Positions 47,684-56,667 of a stretch of DNA of 64,000 bases are shown here, in pieces. The translations under genes were made by a program, and so were the position numbers. The stretch is from NCBI RefSeq assembly GCF_001541315.1, contig NZ_LMVK01000023.1:310001-374000 (forward strand). The letters run 5' to 3'. This DNA comes from Agrobacterium tumefaciens str. B6 (lineage in GTDB: Bacteria > Pseudomonadota > Alphaproteobacteria > Rhizobiales > Rhizobiaceae). Positions within the stretch are counted from its first letter, which is position 1, and every line of letters begins with the position of its first letter. Below the pieces are notes generated by a model. It had not been told where the DNA came from. It was given only the letters and a program-made list of their open reading frames with translations, and ran no database searches.

Positions 47684-48922
47684 ATGTCCAATCCGAAACT
47701 GCAGACAACCACCACCGACAATGCCGGCGTGCCGAGCCGGGACGAGATTCTGGCCCGGGCAAAGGACATTGCGGCTATTGCGGCAAAGGATGCCGCCCGT
47801 CGCGAACGCCAGCGGGAACTTCCCTTCGACATCTTCGCCCTTATCAAGGAGGCGAAGATCGGCACGCTGCGCGTTCCCGAAGCCAAGGGCGGCCCGGGCG
47901 GCTCGATTTCGGACTACATCGAGGTGCTGATGATCCTTGGCGAAGCCGACAGCAATATTCCGCACGCACTTCGCAGCCATTTCAATTTCACCGAGAACCT
48001 CGCTCTCTCCCCCATCGAACTGGAGGACCGGCGGCATCTCGAACATGTCCTCGCCGGCAAGCTCTTCGCGGGCGCCAGCACCGAACAGGGCACCAAGCGC
48101 CCCGGCGAAATCACCACGCGTCTCAGCGCCGATGGTGAGCGTTATCGCCTTAACGGCCGCAAATGGTATGCGACCGGCACGGCCTTTGCCGATTTCGGCA
48201 CCTTCAGCGCCATCGGTGACGACGGCCAGCCGATCGGCGTGCTCATTCCGCTCGATCGCGCCGGCATCACCATTCTCGACGACTGGGACAGCATGGGCCA
48301 GCGCATGACGGCAAGCGGCGGCGTCCTGCTGGAAAATGTCGAAGTGCTGCCGCATGAGCTGACGACCCGCAAGCTCGGCAGCCAGATCGGCCGCCACAGC
48401 TCGGCCATGCGGCAGCTGCACCTTGCCGCCTCCGCCGCCGGCGCCGTTCAGGGCGCGCTCAAGGACGGCGTCGATTATGTCTTGCGGCAGGCGCGCACCA
48501 CGCTCCACAGCAGCGCGGAAACAGCCAATCAGGATCCCTTCGTGCAGAAGATGCTCGGGGAAATCAGCGCCGGCGCTTTCGCCGTCAAGACCCTGATACG
48601 TGAAGCGGCCAGAACGCTCGACCGCAGCGCCATCGCGTTTGCCACCGGCGACGAAGAGGCCATAGAGGCAGCCCTGCTGGAAGGCTCGCTCGCCACCGCC
48701 CGCACCCAGATCATCGCCTCGCAGCTTTCGCTGACGGTCGCCACCAATCTCTACGAACTTGGCGGCGGCTCGGCGACGTCAAGCGATCGGAATTTCGATC
48801 GCCACTGGCGCAACATCCGCACCGTCTACAACCACAACCCGCTTGCCCACAAGGCGCGTGTCATCGGTGATTATTACCTCAACGGCACCACGACGCACCT
48901 TAGGGAAGGCCGGGTATTCTGA
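47684..48922 (+). CDS. DszC-like flavin-dependent monooxygenase (acyl-CoA dehydrogenase fold)
   Basis: The 412-residue protein has the DszC/SfnB layout: N-terminal helical domain (IKEAKIGTLRVPEAKGGPGG), beta domain around YRLNGRKWYATGT, and C-terminal LYELGGGSATSSDRNFDRHWRNIRTVYNHNPLAHKAR. The DRHWRN segment and its histidines are typical of DszC-type sulfur/nitrogen monooxygenases that use FMNH2 from a separate reductase. It is the sixth gene of the plus-strand operon and precedes the LysR regulator. Confidence 0.87.
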   Translation: MSNPKLQTTTTDNAGVPSRDEILARAKDIAAIAAKDAARRERQRELPFDIFALIKEAKIGTLRVPEAKGGPGGSISDYIEVLMILGEADSNIPHALRSHFNFTENLALSPIELEDRRHLEHVLAGKLFAGASTEQGTKRPGEITTRLSADGERYRLNGRKWYATGTAFADFGTFSAIGDDGQPIGVLIPLDRAGITILDDWDSMGQRMTASGGVLLENVEVLPHELTTRKLGSQIGRHSSAMRQLHLAASAAGAVQGALKDGVDYVLRQARTTLHSSAETANQDPFVQKMLGEISAGAFAVKTLIREAARTLDRSAIAFATGDEEAIEAALLEGSLATARTQIIASQLSLTVATNLYELGGGSATSSDRNFDRHWRNIRTVYNHNPLAHKARVIGDYYLNGTTTHLREGRVF

Positions 48923-48959
48923 CCATGCCGGAGGTCCAGGCGGCAAAGGAGAAACAGCA

Positions 48960-49931
48960 ATGAGAACGGAGTTTGTCGCTCCCGCCGGGAGCCGGACGGC
49001 TTTTCGCCTGCCGACACTTTCCCGGCTGCCGCCGCTGACGGCCTTGCGCGCCTTTGTCGTGGCCGCCCGCCACGCCAGCTTCTCGCGGGCGGCGGAGGAA
49101 CTGCATGTATCAACCGCTGCCATCGGCCAGCAGGTCCGCATTCTCGAAACCCATCTCGGCCAGCCGCTTTTCAGCCGCCAGCGCGGAGAGTTGCTGCTGA
49201 CCGATGCCGGCAGCGCACTTTATCCCGGCCTTGCGGATGCCTTCGAGACCATGATCGGCAGCCTTTCCGACCTGATGGTTTCGAACGCCAGACCGCAGCT
49301 GAAGGTTCTGGCCGAGGGCTGCTTTGCCGCCCGCTGGCTGGCACCGCGGCTGGGAAGTATCGTTCCGGCGCTGGGAGACGTCGAGCTTTCCATCGAATCC
49401 CTTGATGGTGAAACCATCGACCTCACCCATTTCGACGCCGATTGCGCGATCGTCGCTACTTCTGCGCAAATTCCGGGTTTCATCCATGAGCCACTTTTCA
49501 CCGACCCGGTCAGCGCCGTCTGTGCTCCGGACTTCGCAGCCCGCCATGGGCTTGCAGGCGAACCGGAGCGATTGCGGGATCTCGGCTTTGCGATGCTGCG
49601 CGGCAATGGTCTGGACCCGGCATTCGAATGGGCAAACTGGCTTCGCGCCTGCCGCATTCCACTCCGGATTTCGGCGACGGGTCCCCGTTTTTCACGCCAG
49701 ACCGCACTGATAGAAGCGATCTCATCCGGCCACGGCATCGGTCTTGTGCGTCACTCGCTGATTTCCGAAGACCTGAAAACCGGGCGCCTGATCGCCCCCT
49801 TCGGCGCGCCGCAGCCGACCGCCAGCCGTTATCACCTGTTGACCAGTCCTGACAGGCGGCGGCTGCCGGAGGTTGCATCTCTACTCGCTTTGTTGCGCGA
49901 GGATATGCGCTCTCTTGAGGCCGCCGCCTGA
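48960..49931 (+). CDS. LysR family regulator (GcvA-like)
   Basis: The 323-residue regulator has the helix-turn-helix around TALRAFVVAARHASFSRAAEEL (residues 25-50) and a C-terminal effector domain with FDADCAIVA and GHGIGLVRHSLI. The P-P-L-T-A-L-R-A-F start and the layout resemble GcvA-type LysR proteins. AGGAGA supports ATG 48960. It lies 37 bases after the DszC-like gene and is the only intact LysR regulator here, so it may control the Dsz-like module. Confidence 0.87.
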   Translation: MRTEFVAPAGSRTAFRLPTLSRLPPLTALRAFVVAARHASFSRAAEELHVSTAAIGQQVRILETHLGQPLFSRQRGELLLTDAGSALYPGLADAFETMIGSLSDLMVSNARPQLKVLAEGCFAARWLAPRLGSIVPALGDVELSIESLDGETIDLTHFDADCAIVATSAQIPGFIHEPLFTDPVSAVCAPDFAARHGLAGEPERLRDLGFAMLRGNGLDPAFEWANWLRACRIPLRISATGPRFSRQTALIEAISSGHGIGLVRHSLISEDLKTGRLIAPFGAPQPTASRYHLLTSPDRRRLPEVASLLALLREDMRSLEAAA

Positions 49932-49947
49932 ACACGCCCGTCCCACC

Positions 49948-51300
49948 TCAGGCGCGTTCCCTTTGCAACTCTCTGGCCGCGTAAATGTTCTCCGGTCGGG
50001 GCAGGCCATAGTGGTCACGCAGCGTATCACCCTCATATTCCTCGCGGAACAGACCACGCCGTTTCAGGATCGGAACCACCTCGTCCACGAAGATATCGAC
50101 CCCGCCGTTCAGCCAGGGCGGCATGATGTTGAAGCCGTCGGCCGCGCCCTCACGGAACCAGGTTTCTATCCAATCCGCCACCTGTTCCGGCGTTCCGGAA
50201 ATCACCTTGTGCCCCCGTCCGCCGGCAAGCCGGTGCAGCAATTGCCGGATCGTCGGGTTCTCCCTGTCGATGACGTCGAGAACCAGTTGATGGCGGCTGC
50301 TATCCGCCTGCGCCCGCGTCGCCTCGACTGCCTCTTTCGGCAAAGGCTTGTCGAGATCGGCGGATGAGAGATCGATGCCGGTGATGCGCTGCAATTGCTT
50401 GAGCGAAAAGGCCGGCTGGATGAGATCGTTGAACGAAGCCTCCAGCTTGCGCGCCTCCTCTTCCGTGGAGGCGATGAAGGGGCTGATGCCCGGCAGGATT
50501 TTCACATGGGCGGGGTTACGCCCGGTGGCTGCAACCCGCCGCTTGATATCGGAGTAAAAAGACCGCGCACTCTCCAGAGTCTGATGCGCGGTAAAGATCG
50601 CTTCGGCATAATGGGCGGCAAAGCCGCGCCCTTCCTCCGAAGAGCCGGCCTGCACGTAAACCGGCCGTCCCTGCGGTGAACGGGGCACGTTCAGCGCGCC
50701 GCGCACCCGGTAAAATTCGCCGTCGTGATTGGCGGGATGGATGCGGTCGGTCTCGGCAAACAGACCGCTCTCCTTGTCTGCGACGATGGCGTCATCTTCC
50801 CAGCTATCCCAGAGCTTCGTTACCACGTCGACAAATTCAATGGCCTGACGGTATCGATCGGCATGCGGCGGGTGCTTCTGGAGGTTAAAGTTACCGGCCG
50901 CAGCATCGGCCGAAGTCGTCACGATGTTCCAGCCCACGCGGCCGCCGCTGATATGATCGACCGAAGCGAACAGCCGGGCGAGATTATACGGCTCATAATA
51001 GGTAGTGGACGCCGTGGCGATGAAGCCGATTTTTTCCGTGACGGCGGCGAGAGCCGAAAGCATGGTGATAGGCTCCAGCCGGTGGCGGGCGGCATAGCGG
51101 ATATTGGCGTCCAGCACCGGCGCATCGGCAAAGAAGATGGCGTCCAGCTTTGCTGCCTCGGCCTTGCGGGCAATATCCTGATAGAGCTTTATGTCGGTGA
51201 CGCGGTGGGGCTCCGAGTCCGGATGCCGCCAGGCCGCCTCATGATGTCCGCCCGGATAGATGAACGCATTGAGAACCAGCTTTTCGGATTTTCTGCTCAT
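49948..51300 (-). CDS. NtaA/DszA-family FMN-dependent monooxygenase
   Basis: This 450-residue long-chain LLM monooxygenase opens FIYPGGHHEAAWRHP and has SGGRVGWNIVTTSADAAAGNF, VYVQAGSSEEG and the EYEGDTLRDHYGLPRP tail. DszA (dibenzothiophene sulfone monooxygenase), NtaA and SnaA share this form; each needs FMNH2 from a partner reductase. It follows the family 5 binding protein gene by 45 bases on the minus strand. The role in sulfone or thioether cleavage is inferred from its neighbours. Confidence 0.87.
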   Translation of the reverse strand: MSRKSEKLVLNAFIYPGGHHEAAWRHPDSEPHRVTDIKLYQDIARKAEAAKLDAIFFADAPVLDANIRYAARHRLEPITMLSALAAVTEKIGFIATASTTYYEPYNLARLFASVDHISGGRVGWNIVTTSADAAAGNFNLQKHPPHADRYRQAIEFVDVVTKLWDSWEDDAIVADKESGLFAETDRIHPANHDGEFYRVRGALNVPRSPQGRPVYVQAGSSEEGRGFAAHYAEAIFTAHQTLESARSFYSDIKRRVAATGRNPAHVKILPGISPFIASTEEEARKLEASFNDLIQPAFSLKQLQRITGIDLSSADLDKPLPKEAVEATRAQADSSRHQLVLDVIDRENPTIRQLLHRLAGGRGHKVISGTPEQVADWIETWFREGAADGFNIMPPWLNGGVDIFVDEVVPILKRRGLFREEYEGDTLRDHYGLPRPENIYAARELQRERA

Positions 51301-51345
51301 GGAAATGACCTCTTCTTCGCTCTACGAACCGAAAGGTGAGGAGGC

Positions 51346-52941
51346 TCACGCCTCCTTCGTCACCCAGGCCTTGGCGAGATTGCCGCTCAGCCCCTCCGCC
51401 CCGGTCGCATAATCCTTGATGCGAACGCTGCCGACGACCGGCTGGATGGGTGAGACCAGATTGATGACGGGAAGATCCTTGGCGACAACGGCCTGAAATT
51501 CCTTGAAGAAGGCGGCGCGCTTCTCGATGTCAGGATCCACCGCCGCCGCTTCCAGCAATCGGTCGACTTCCGGATTGGCGTAATGGCTGGCATTCGAGAA
51601 CGGCAGGCCGATCTTGAAATTCTTGCTCCAGTAGACACGCTGCACGCCGGCCGTCGGATCGAAGGTATTGGAGAGGGATTCCACCGAAAGATCCCAGGCG
51701 CGGTCGGTATAAACGACCTTCACATAGGTGCCGAAATCGAACTTCTGGATATCCGCCTCGATGCCAATCTTCGACAGCGCCTGCGCGATGAAATCCGAAT
51801 AGGTCTGCGGATTGAACGGGTTGGTGGTGACCCTGAGCTTGAAGCGCTTGCCGCCGTCCTTGCGCGGAAAGCCTGCCTCATCCAGCAGTTTTTCCGCCAG
51901 CGCGATATCGAATTTGGCAAAACCGATATCGGGATTGTGGAACTTCGCAAGGCCGGGGCTGATCGGCGTCGGCGACGGCACGGCATAACCGTAAAGCACG
52001 GTATCGATGAGCGCCGGAACATCAATGGCATGGGCAATCGCCTGCCTGACCTTCAATTCCTTCAGATATTCGTTCTCAAGATTGATCACCAGCTGGTTCT
52101 GCTGGCCGGCATAGGCATAGATGCGGTCATCCACTTTCAGCGTCGGGATGGATTTCAGCCGTTCCAGATCGGCAAGAGCCACCGGGTTGGGGCCAATGTC
52201 GCCTTCCCCGGTTTCCAGCGCCGCCGCGCGCGCGCCCGCATCATTGATGAGGCGGATGATGACGCGGTCGAGATAAGGGCGCGGCGTATCCCAGTAATCG
52301 GCATTTTTCTCCAGCAGAATATGGCTGCCCGGCACCCATTCCTTCAGCACGAAGGGACCGCTGCCGATGATTTGCGCCGGCTTCGGATTATCAGTCGGTT
52401 TGAAGGTCTCGAAGATGTGCTTCGGCACAACAGGCGATTCCGAGGAGGCGAGCGCCGTGATCAGACCCGGCGCCGGCTTGGAAAGTTTCACCTTCGCAAC
52501 AAGCGGATCGGAGGTATCGACGCTCTCGACATTTGCGAAAGTCGCCCGGCCACGCGGATGGGCCTCCTTCAGCCGCAGGATGGAAAATGCCACATCCGCC
52601 GATGTCACCGGTTTGCCATCATGGAATTTCGCCTTTGGCTGCAGGTGAAAGACATATTCCAGCCCGTCGGCCGAAACGCTCCATTCCCTGGCAAGGCTCG
52701 GCTTGGGCGAAAGCTCGTAGTCATAGGTCAGAAGCCCGTCATAGATCTTCGAGCCGATGAATTGCGGGCCGCCCGCGCTCGTATTGATGGCCACAAGCTG
52801 GGTCGGCTCGGGAAAATAAACAATCTTGAGTGTGCCGCCCGAAACCGGCTCTTCGGCGGCGGCAAAAGAACCGCCCGGAAGCGCCACGAATGCGCCGGCG
52901 GCAAGTGCAATTTTATGAAACTGGCGTCGGGAAAAGGTCAT
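51346..52941 (-). CDS. ABC transporter substrate-binding protein, family 5, sulfur cluster copy 2
   Basis: The 531-residue protein has a Tat-like signal with RR at 5-6 (FSRRQFHKIALAAG) and the family 5 segment YVFHLQPKAKFHDGK. It is clearly related to the copy at 40770 across its length (HPRGRATF, ADYWDTPRPYLD). No permease adjoins it, so it probably feeds the importer encoded at 42649. GGAG precedes ATG 52941. It sits in a unit with the DUF3088 gene and the NtaA-type gene. Confidence 0.9.
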   Translation of the reverse strand: MTFSRRQFHKIALAAGAFVALPGGSFAAAEEPVSGGTLKIVYFPEPTQLVAINTSAGGPQFIGSKIYDGLLTYDYELSPKPSLAREWSVSADGLEYVFHLQPKAKFHDGKPVTSADVAFSILRLKEAHPRGRATFANVESVDTSDPLVAKVKLSKPAPGLITALASSESPVVPKHIFETFKPTDNPKPAQIIGSGPFVLKEWVPGSHILLEKNADYWDTPRPYLDRVIIRLINDAGARAAALETGEGDIGPNPVALADLERLKSIPTLKVDDRIYAYAGQQNQLVINLENEYLKELKVRQAIAHAIDVPALIDTVLYGYAVPSPTPISPGLAKFHNPDIGFAKFDIALAEKLLDEAGFPRKDGGKRFKLRVTTNPFNPQTYSDFIAQALSKIGIEADIQKFDFGTYVKVVYTDRAWDLSVESLSNTFDPTAGVQRVYWSKNFKIGLPFSNASHYANPEVDRLLEAAAVDPDIEKRAAFFKEFQAVVAKDLPVINLVSPIQPVVGSVRIKDYATGAEGLSGNLAKAWVTKEA

Positions 52942-52981
52942 GTCTGTCTCCGAAAAAATCCGATATGCGAGGTGCGGCAGC

Positions 52982-53320
52982 TTAATGCAGCTGCGGGAAC
53001 CCGTGGCGCTCGGCGAGGATTTGCAAAATACGTTTGGTGTCCTGAATGAAGTGCGTGTCGCCCCTTGTGGTCGCGTCACCGGGTGCATCGCCAGCAAAGA
53101 TGAGCAGCGGCAGCGACTGGTTTTCCTCCCCCACGGCGGCGATGACCGCCTCGCGCGGGCGCTGAAAACCGACTCGGTGAATATCGATGCCGGCGGCAAG
53201 ATCCGGAAAGGCGGCAAGCAGGCCTTCGATCTGGTTACAATGCGGGCAGACGAAGCGGACACCGGGGTGCTTTGGGTCCTCAAAACCGGGGGCGATCAAA
53301 AAAAGCGTATCCTTGGCCAT
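52982..53320 (-). CDS. DUF3088 protein with CPHC motif
   Basis: This 112-residue protein matches the DUF3088 family (DTLFLIAPGFEDPKHPGVRFVCPHC). Cys25 and Cys28 form a CPxC pair like that of glutaredoxins, suggesting a thioredoxin-like fold that handles thiols or persulfides; this is inference. ATG 53320 gives the usual family start, but ATGs at 53329 and 53332 are possible and none has a strong ribosome site. It is 40 bases before the family 5 binding-protein gene. Confidence 0.78.
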   Translation of the reverse strand: MAKDTLFLIAPGFEDPKHPGVRFVCPHCNQIEGLLAAFPDLAAGIDIHRVGFQRPREAVIAAVGEENQSLPLLIFAGDAPGDATTRGDTHFIQDTKRILQILAERHGFPQLH

Positions 53321-53438
53321 GGCATCCATCATTTGCGGTGAGATTTCCAGCGCACAGTGCAGGCGGCCAAAGCGTGGGTCCAGAAAGCAATTCTTGCTTT
53401 GAAACGAAGAATTCCTTTGCGCTAAATTATTGATGAAA

Positions 53439-53458
53439 CTTATTTTTTCGAAATTTCC
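53439..53458. promoter_or_regulatory. AT-rich site upstream of the DUF3088 unit
   Basis: Read on the minus strand, GGAAATTTCGAAAAAATAAG is very similar to GAAATTTACGAAAATAAG in the 42.5 kb divergent promoter. It lies about 120 bases before the DUF3088 start. Confidence 0.4.
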
Positions 53459-53564
53459 ACTGGTGACATCGCCGTTTCGGCCGACATGTTTCATGCGCAA
53501 AGTTTTTCTCGAAAACGGGCGTGCCGCGCGAAGGCGCAAAAAGGATGGAGGGCGAATTTCGACA

Positions 53565-53592
53565 ATAAAAAACCCGGCAGAATTGCCGGGTT
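53565..53592 (-). terminator. Rho-independent terminator of the minus-strand operon
   Basis: On the minus strand AACCCGGCA / TGCCGGGTT forms a 9-bp stem followed by TTTTTATT. It ends the transcript that starts near 59.8 kb and finishes with the family 5 binding protein at 53752. Confidence 0.85.
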
Positions 53593-53616
53593 AATGTTGA
53601 TGATCGCAGACCCCCT

Positions 53617-53734
53617 CTTCCGTCATGCCGGGCTTGACCCGGCATCCAGCCACGGCGCATCTGTGCCGTTAAGAAACTCTCTCGCGATCAAGGACTTGAG
53701 TGCGCTGGATCCCGGATCCAGTCCGGGGTGACGG
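53617..53734. repeat. Palindromic intergenic repeat, copy 2 (RIME-like)
   Basis: The reverse complement matches 4708-4815: CCGTCACCCCGGA start, TCAAGTCCTTGATCGC centre, GGCTGGATGCCGGGTCAAG and CCGGCATGACGGAAG end. It lies between the terminator and the stop of the family 5 binding protein, so it is transcribed with it. Copies differ mainly in the middle. Confidence 0.8.
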
Positions 53735-53751
53735 AGTTTGGATGAAAACGC

Positions 53752-55341
53752 TCACTCCTTCTTCCAGGCCGTCGCCAGATCCCCATAGGCGATGTCGATG
53801 GTCGTCACGAGGGACTGCAGACTGGTGTTGCGTAAAATGACTGTCGGCAGGGCGACGATCGAGAAATTTGGCAGATCGTCCCCGGTGATTTTCTGGATGT
53901 CGTGGAACTGCCCGGCCCGCTTCGTTTCATCCACCTCGATGGCAGCGGCACGGAAGAGATCATCCACCTTGGGGTTGTTGTAGTGGGCGGCGTTGACATA
54001 GGGAGCGGGGTTCTTGATGCCGTCGGACCAGTAGAGGCGCTGCACGCCCGCCGTCGGATCGAACAGCCGGCTGATGCCGTTCACCGTCAGGTCAAAACCG
54101 CGCTCCGTATAAACGCGCTTGATGAAGGTGGCGAGATCGCCTTCGACGATATCCACCTTCACGCCCAGTTTGCCGAAGGATGAACGCAGATATTCGGAGG
54201 TCTTGCGGAAGACGTCTGACGGCAGGAAGGCAAGCCGCAGCGAAAAGCGGGTGCCATCCGCGCCCTTCGGATAACCGGCCTTGTCCAGCAACTCATTCGC
54301 TTTGGCGAGATCAAAGGGATAGGTGAAGGGCTTTTCGTCATTATAGGCAGTGAAGACCGCCGGGATGTTTGAACCGGCTGGTTTGGCCGTACCGAAAAAG
54401 ATGGCATCGTTGATGAAATCGCGATCAACGGCATGGGCCAGTGCCTGCCGGACTTCCTTCTTCGCGAGGATCGGGTTCTCCAGATTGAACTCGAATATGG
54501 CGGCGTTGTTGAGATAGGCGTCGGTATAGACCTCCACCGCAAGTTTCGGATTCTGCCGCAACCGCTCCAGATCGCTGTAGGAGACATCGGCGGTGTAATC
54601 CGCCTCACCGGTTTCGACCGAAATGGTGGTGGAGGCCGCATCGGCGACGAAGCGCGCCACGAAACCGTCGAGATAGGGCAGATCGGCCTGCCAGTAATTC
54701 GGGTTCTTCTTCAGCTTCACATAGCTGCCGCGTTTCCATTCCTCAAACACGAAGGGGCCGGTGCCGACAGGCGCGTTGCCGTTCGGGCTCTCATTGTATT
54801 TTTCCGAGGTATAGGCATGAGCCGGCAGAATGGGCGTTTCGCCGCCCGTCAGCGCCCTCAAGAGATAGGGTGCGGGTTTGGAAAGCACCACCACGGCCGT
54901 CAGTGGATCGGGCGTTTCGATATCGGCAACATTGGCAAAGGTGATGCGTCCGCGCGGGCCAACCTTCTTGAAGGCCAGCAGGGAAAATTTGACGTCCTGC
55001 GACGTGAAATCCTTGCCATCATGCCATTTGACGCCCTTGCGCAGCTTGAAAGTGTAGCGCAGCCCATCGGCTGATGTTTCCCAGCTTTCGGCCAGAACCG
55101 GATGCGGTTTGAACTCGCTGTCGAACCGTACCAGTCCTTCGAGGATTTTCGTGGAGATGGCACGGGTTCGTGTGTTGGAATCGGAAAGCGGCACCAGCGT
55201 CGTCGGCTCGCCAAGGCCCGCAAGGGTAACGATCCCGCCTTTCTTCGGCGTTTCCGCCGCCAGCACCGGCAAGGACGGCAGCAGCATGGCCCCGGCAAGG
55301 GCAGCACTCAGAAGCAATGTCTTACGTCTTGTAATATCCAT
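53752..55341 (-). CDS. ABC transporter substrate-binding protein, family 5, sulfur cluster copy 3
   Basis: This 529-residue protein has a Tat-like signal (RR at 5-6, TRRKTLLLSAAL) and the YTFKLRKGVKWHDGK segment. It is paralogous to the copies at 40770 and 51346 (GPRGRITFANV, NYWQADLPYLD). AGAGGA precedes ATG 55341. It follows an M20 deacylase gene by 26 bases, suggesting its ligand may carry an acyl or peptide bond. Permeases are assumed to be those at 42649. Confidence 0.9.
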   Translation of the reverse strand: MDITRRKTLLLSAALAGAMLLPSLPVLAAETPKKGGIVTLAGLGEPTTLVPLSDSNTRTRAISTKILEGLVRFDSEFKPHPVLAESWETSADGLRYTFKLRKGVKWHDGKDFTSQDVKFSLLAFKKVGPRGRITFANVADIETPDPLTAVVVLSKPAPYLLRALTGGETPILPAHAYTSEKYNESPNGNAPVGTGPFVFEEWKRGSYVKLKKNPNYWQADLPYLDGFVARFVADAASTTISVETGEADYTADVSYSDLERLRQNPKLAVEVYTDAYLNNAAIFEFNLENPILAKKEVRQALAHAVDRDFINDAIFFGTAKPAGSNIPAVFTAYNDEKPFTYPFDLAKANELLDKAGYPKGADGTRFSLRLAFLPSDVFRKTSEYLRSSFGKLGVKVDIVEGDLATFIKRVYTERGFDLTVNGISRLFDPTAGVQRLYWSDGIKNPAPYVNAAHYNNPKVDDLFRAAAIEVDETKRAGQFHDIQKITGDDLPNFSIVALPTVILRNTSLQSLVTTIDIAYGDLATAWKKE

Positions 55342-55367
55342 GGATGTTTCCTCTTGCAGACTTGTTT

Positions 55368-56576
55368 TTAAAATTTACAGGCAGCCTTCAGCCGGGTCTC
55401 CACCAGCCGGGCAAACAAGGTGGCGCCGACGGGCAGGATGTCGTCGTCAACGATGAAACCGGGATTATGGGCGGGCACGGTGCCGGAATGACCGAGGGTG
55501 AAAAATGCGCCGGGTGCGTGTTTCAGGAGATCGGCGAAATCCTCGCTGCCCATGAAGCGGCCAGGCTCCGTGGAAACGCGCTCGTCTCCCAAAACCTCGC
55601 GCGCCACGCCAGCGACGATATCCACCGATGCATCATCATTGGTCAGGACCGAGAATATGTCGCGAATATCCACCTCGGCGGTGGGGCCATGGGCGGCAGC
55701 AACGTGATCCGAGATGGTGCGGATGCGCTGCCTTATGGTTTCGCGCACGCTGTCGGAGAAGGCCCGCACAGTCCCGGCAATCGCGGCCGTTTCGGGAATG
55801 ACGTTATAGGCTGATCCCGCCTCGATACGCGTGATCGACAACACGGCGGGATCGGTCGGCGACACATTTCGGCTGACAATGGTCTGCAGCGCCTGGATAA
55901 GCTCACCCGTCGCCGGCACCGGATCGCGAGAGACATCGGGATGTGCCGCGTGAGCGCCCCTGCCCTTCAACCGGATATCGAAGAAATCCGCTCCTGCCAG
56001 AATGGTGCCCGGCGAAACCTTCAGGTGATTGGGCGCGGCATGGGTGGAATTGTGCAGCCCGTAAATCTCGTCAACGGGAAAATCCTTGAACAGCCCGTCG
56101 GCAATCATGGCGCGTGCGCCGCCCAGCCCTTCCTCGGCCGGCTGGAAAATGAACACCACCGTACCGGCAAAATCCCGGGTTTCCGCCAGATAGCGGGCGG
56201 TGCCGAGCAGGATGGTGGTGTGCACATCATGCCCGCAGCCGTGGAACTTTCCGGGATAGACGGACGCATAGGGCAGACCGGTTTCCTCCGGCATCGGCAG
56301 GGCATCCATATCCGCGCGGAGCCCGATGGAGCGGTTGCCCGCATGACGGCCGCGCAGCACACCGACCACGCCGGTCTTGCCATAACCGCGATAGACCTCG
56401 ATGCCCCAGGAAGCGAGCTTTTCAGCGACGATGCCGGACGTGCGCACCTCCTCGAAACCGATTTCGGGATGCTGGTGCAGATCGTGGCGGATGGAGACAA
56501 GTTCGGGAACATAGGTCCCGATCCGATCAAGGATTTTAGGAGCAGGCGTTTTGATGGGATCGACGGCGATATTCAC
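55368..56576 (-). CDS. M20 family amidohydrolase (hippurate hydrolase-like), copy 2
   Basis: The 402-residue protein has M20D motifs GLRADMDALP, HGCGHDVHTT, PAEEGLGGA and GLHNS and is a paralog of the one at 25972. It would release an amino acid from an N-acyl conjugate. The start is GTG 56576 behind AGGAG at good spacing. It belongs to the minus-strand operon with a luciferase-like monooxygenase and a DszB-like gene, so it may process an acylated sulfur compound. Confidence 0.88.
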   Translation of the reverse strand: MNIAVDPIKTPAPKILDRIGTYVPELVSIRHDLHQHPEIGFEEVRTSGIVAEKLASWGIEVYRGYGKTGVVGVLRGRHAGNRSIGLRADMDALPMPEETGLPYASVYPGKFHGCGHDVHTTILLGTARYLAETRDFAGTVVFIFQPAEEGLGGARAMIADGLFKDFPVDEIYGLHNSTHAAPNHLKVSPGTILAGADFFDIRLKGRGAHAAHPDVSRDPVPATGELIQALQTIVSRNVSPTDPAVLSITRIEAGSAYNVIPETAAIAGTVRAFSDSVRETIRQRIRTISDHVAAAHGPTAEVDIRDIFSVLTNDDASVDIVAGVAREVLGDERVSTEPGRFMGSEDFADLLKHAPGAFFTLGHSGTVPAHNPGFIVDDDILPVGATLFARLVETRLKAACKF

Positions 56577-56605
56577 GGTATCTCCTCAGGGCAAAAAATA
56601 TCGTT

Positions 56606-56627
56606 TTCGCAATCGGGCGATTGCGAA
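56606..56627 (-). terminator. Perfect inverted repeat in intercistronic gap
   Basis: TTCGCAATCG-GG-CGATTGCGAA is a perfect 10-base inverted repeat. On the minus strand it is followed by AACGATATTTTTT, 30 bases before the M20 start. It may be a partial terminator or an operator for an internal promoter. Confidence 0.5.
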
Positions 56628-56667
56628 GGGTTGGCTTCGGATATGGAAAATCAGGGCTGGAAAGACG

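Larger units (their letters stand above)
53321..53751. other. Intergenic stretch with repeat, terminator and AT-rich site
   Basis: These 431 bases hold, in order, the upstream region of the DUF3088 gene with TTATTTTTTCGAAATTTCC at 53440-53458, an intrinsic terminator on the minus strand and the second copy of the intergenic repeat. No supported gene was found; open frames here overlap the repeat. Confidence 0.7.
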
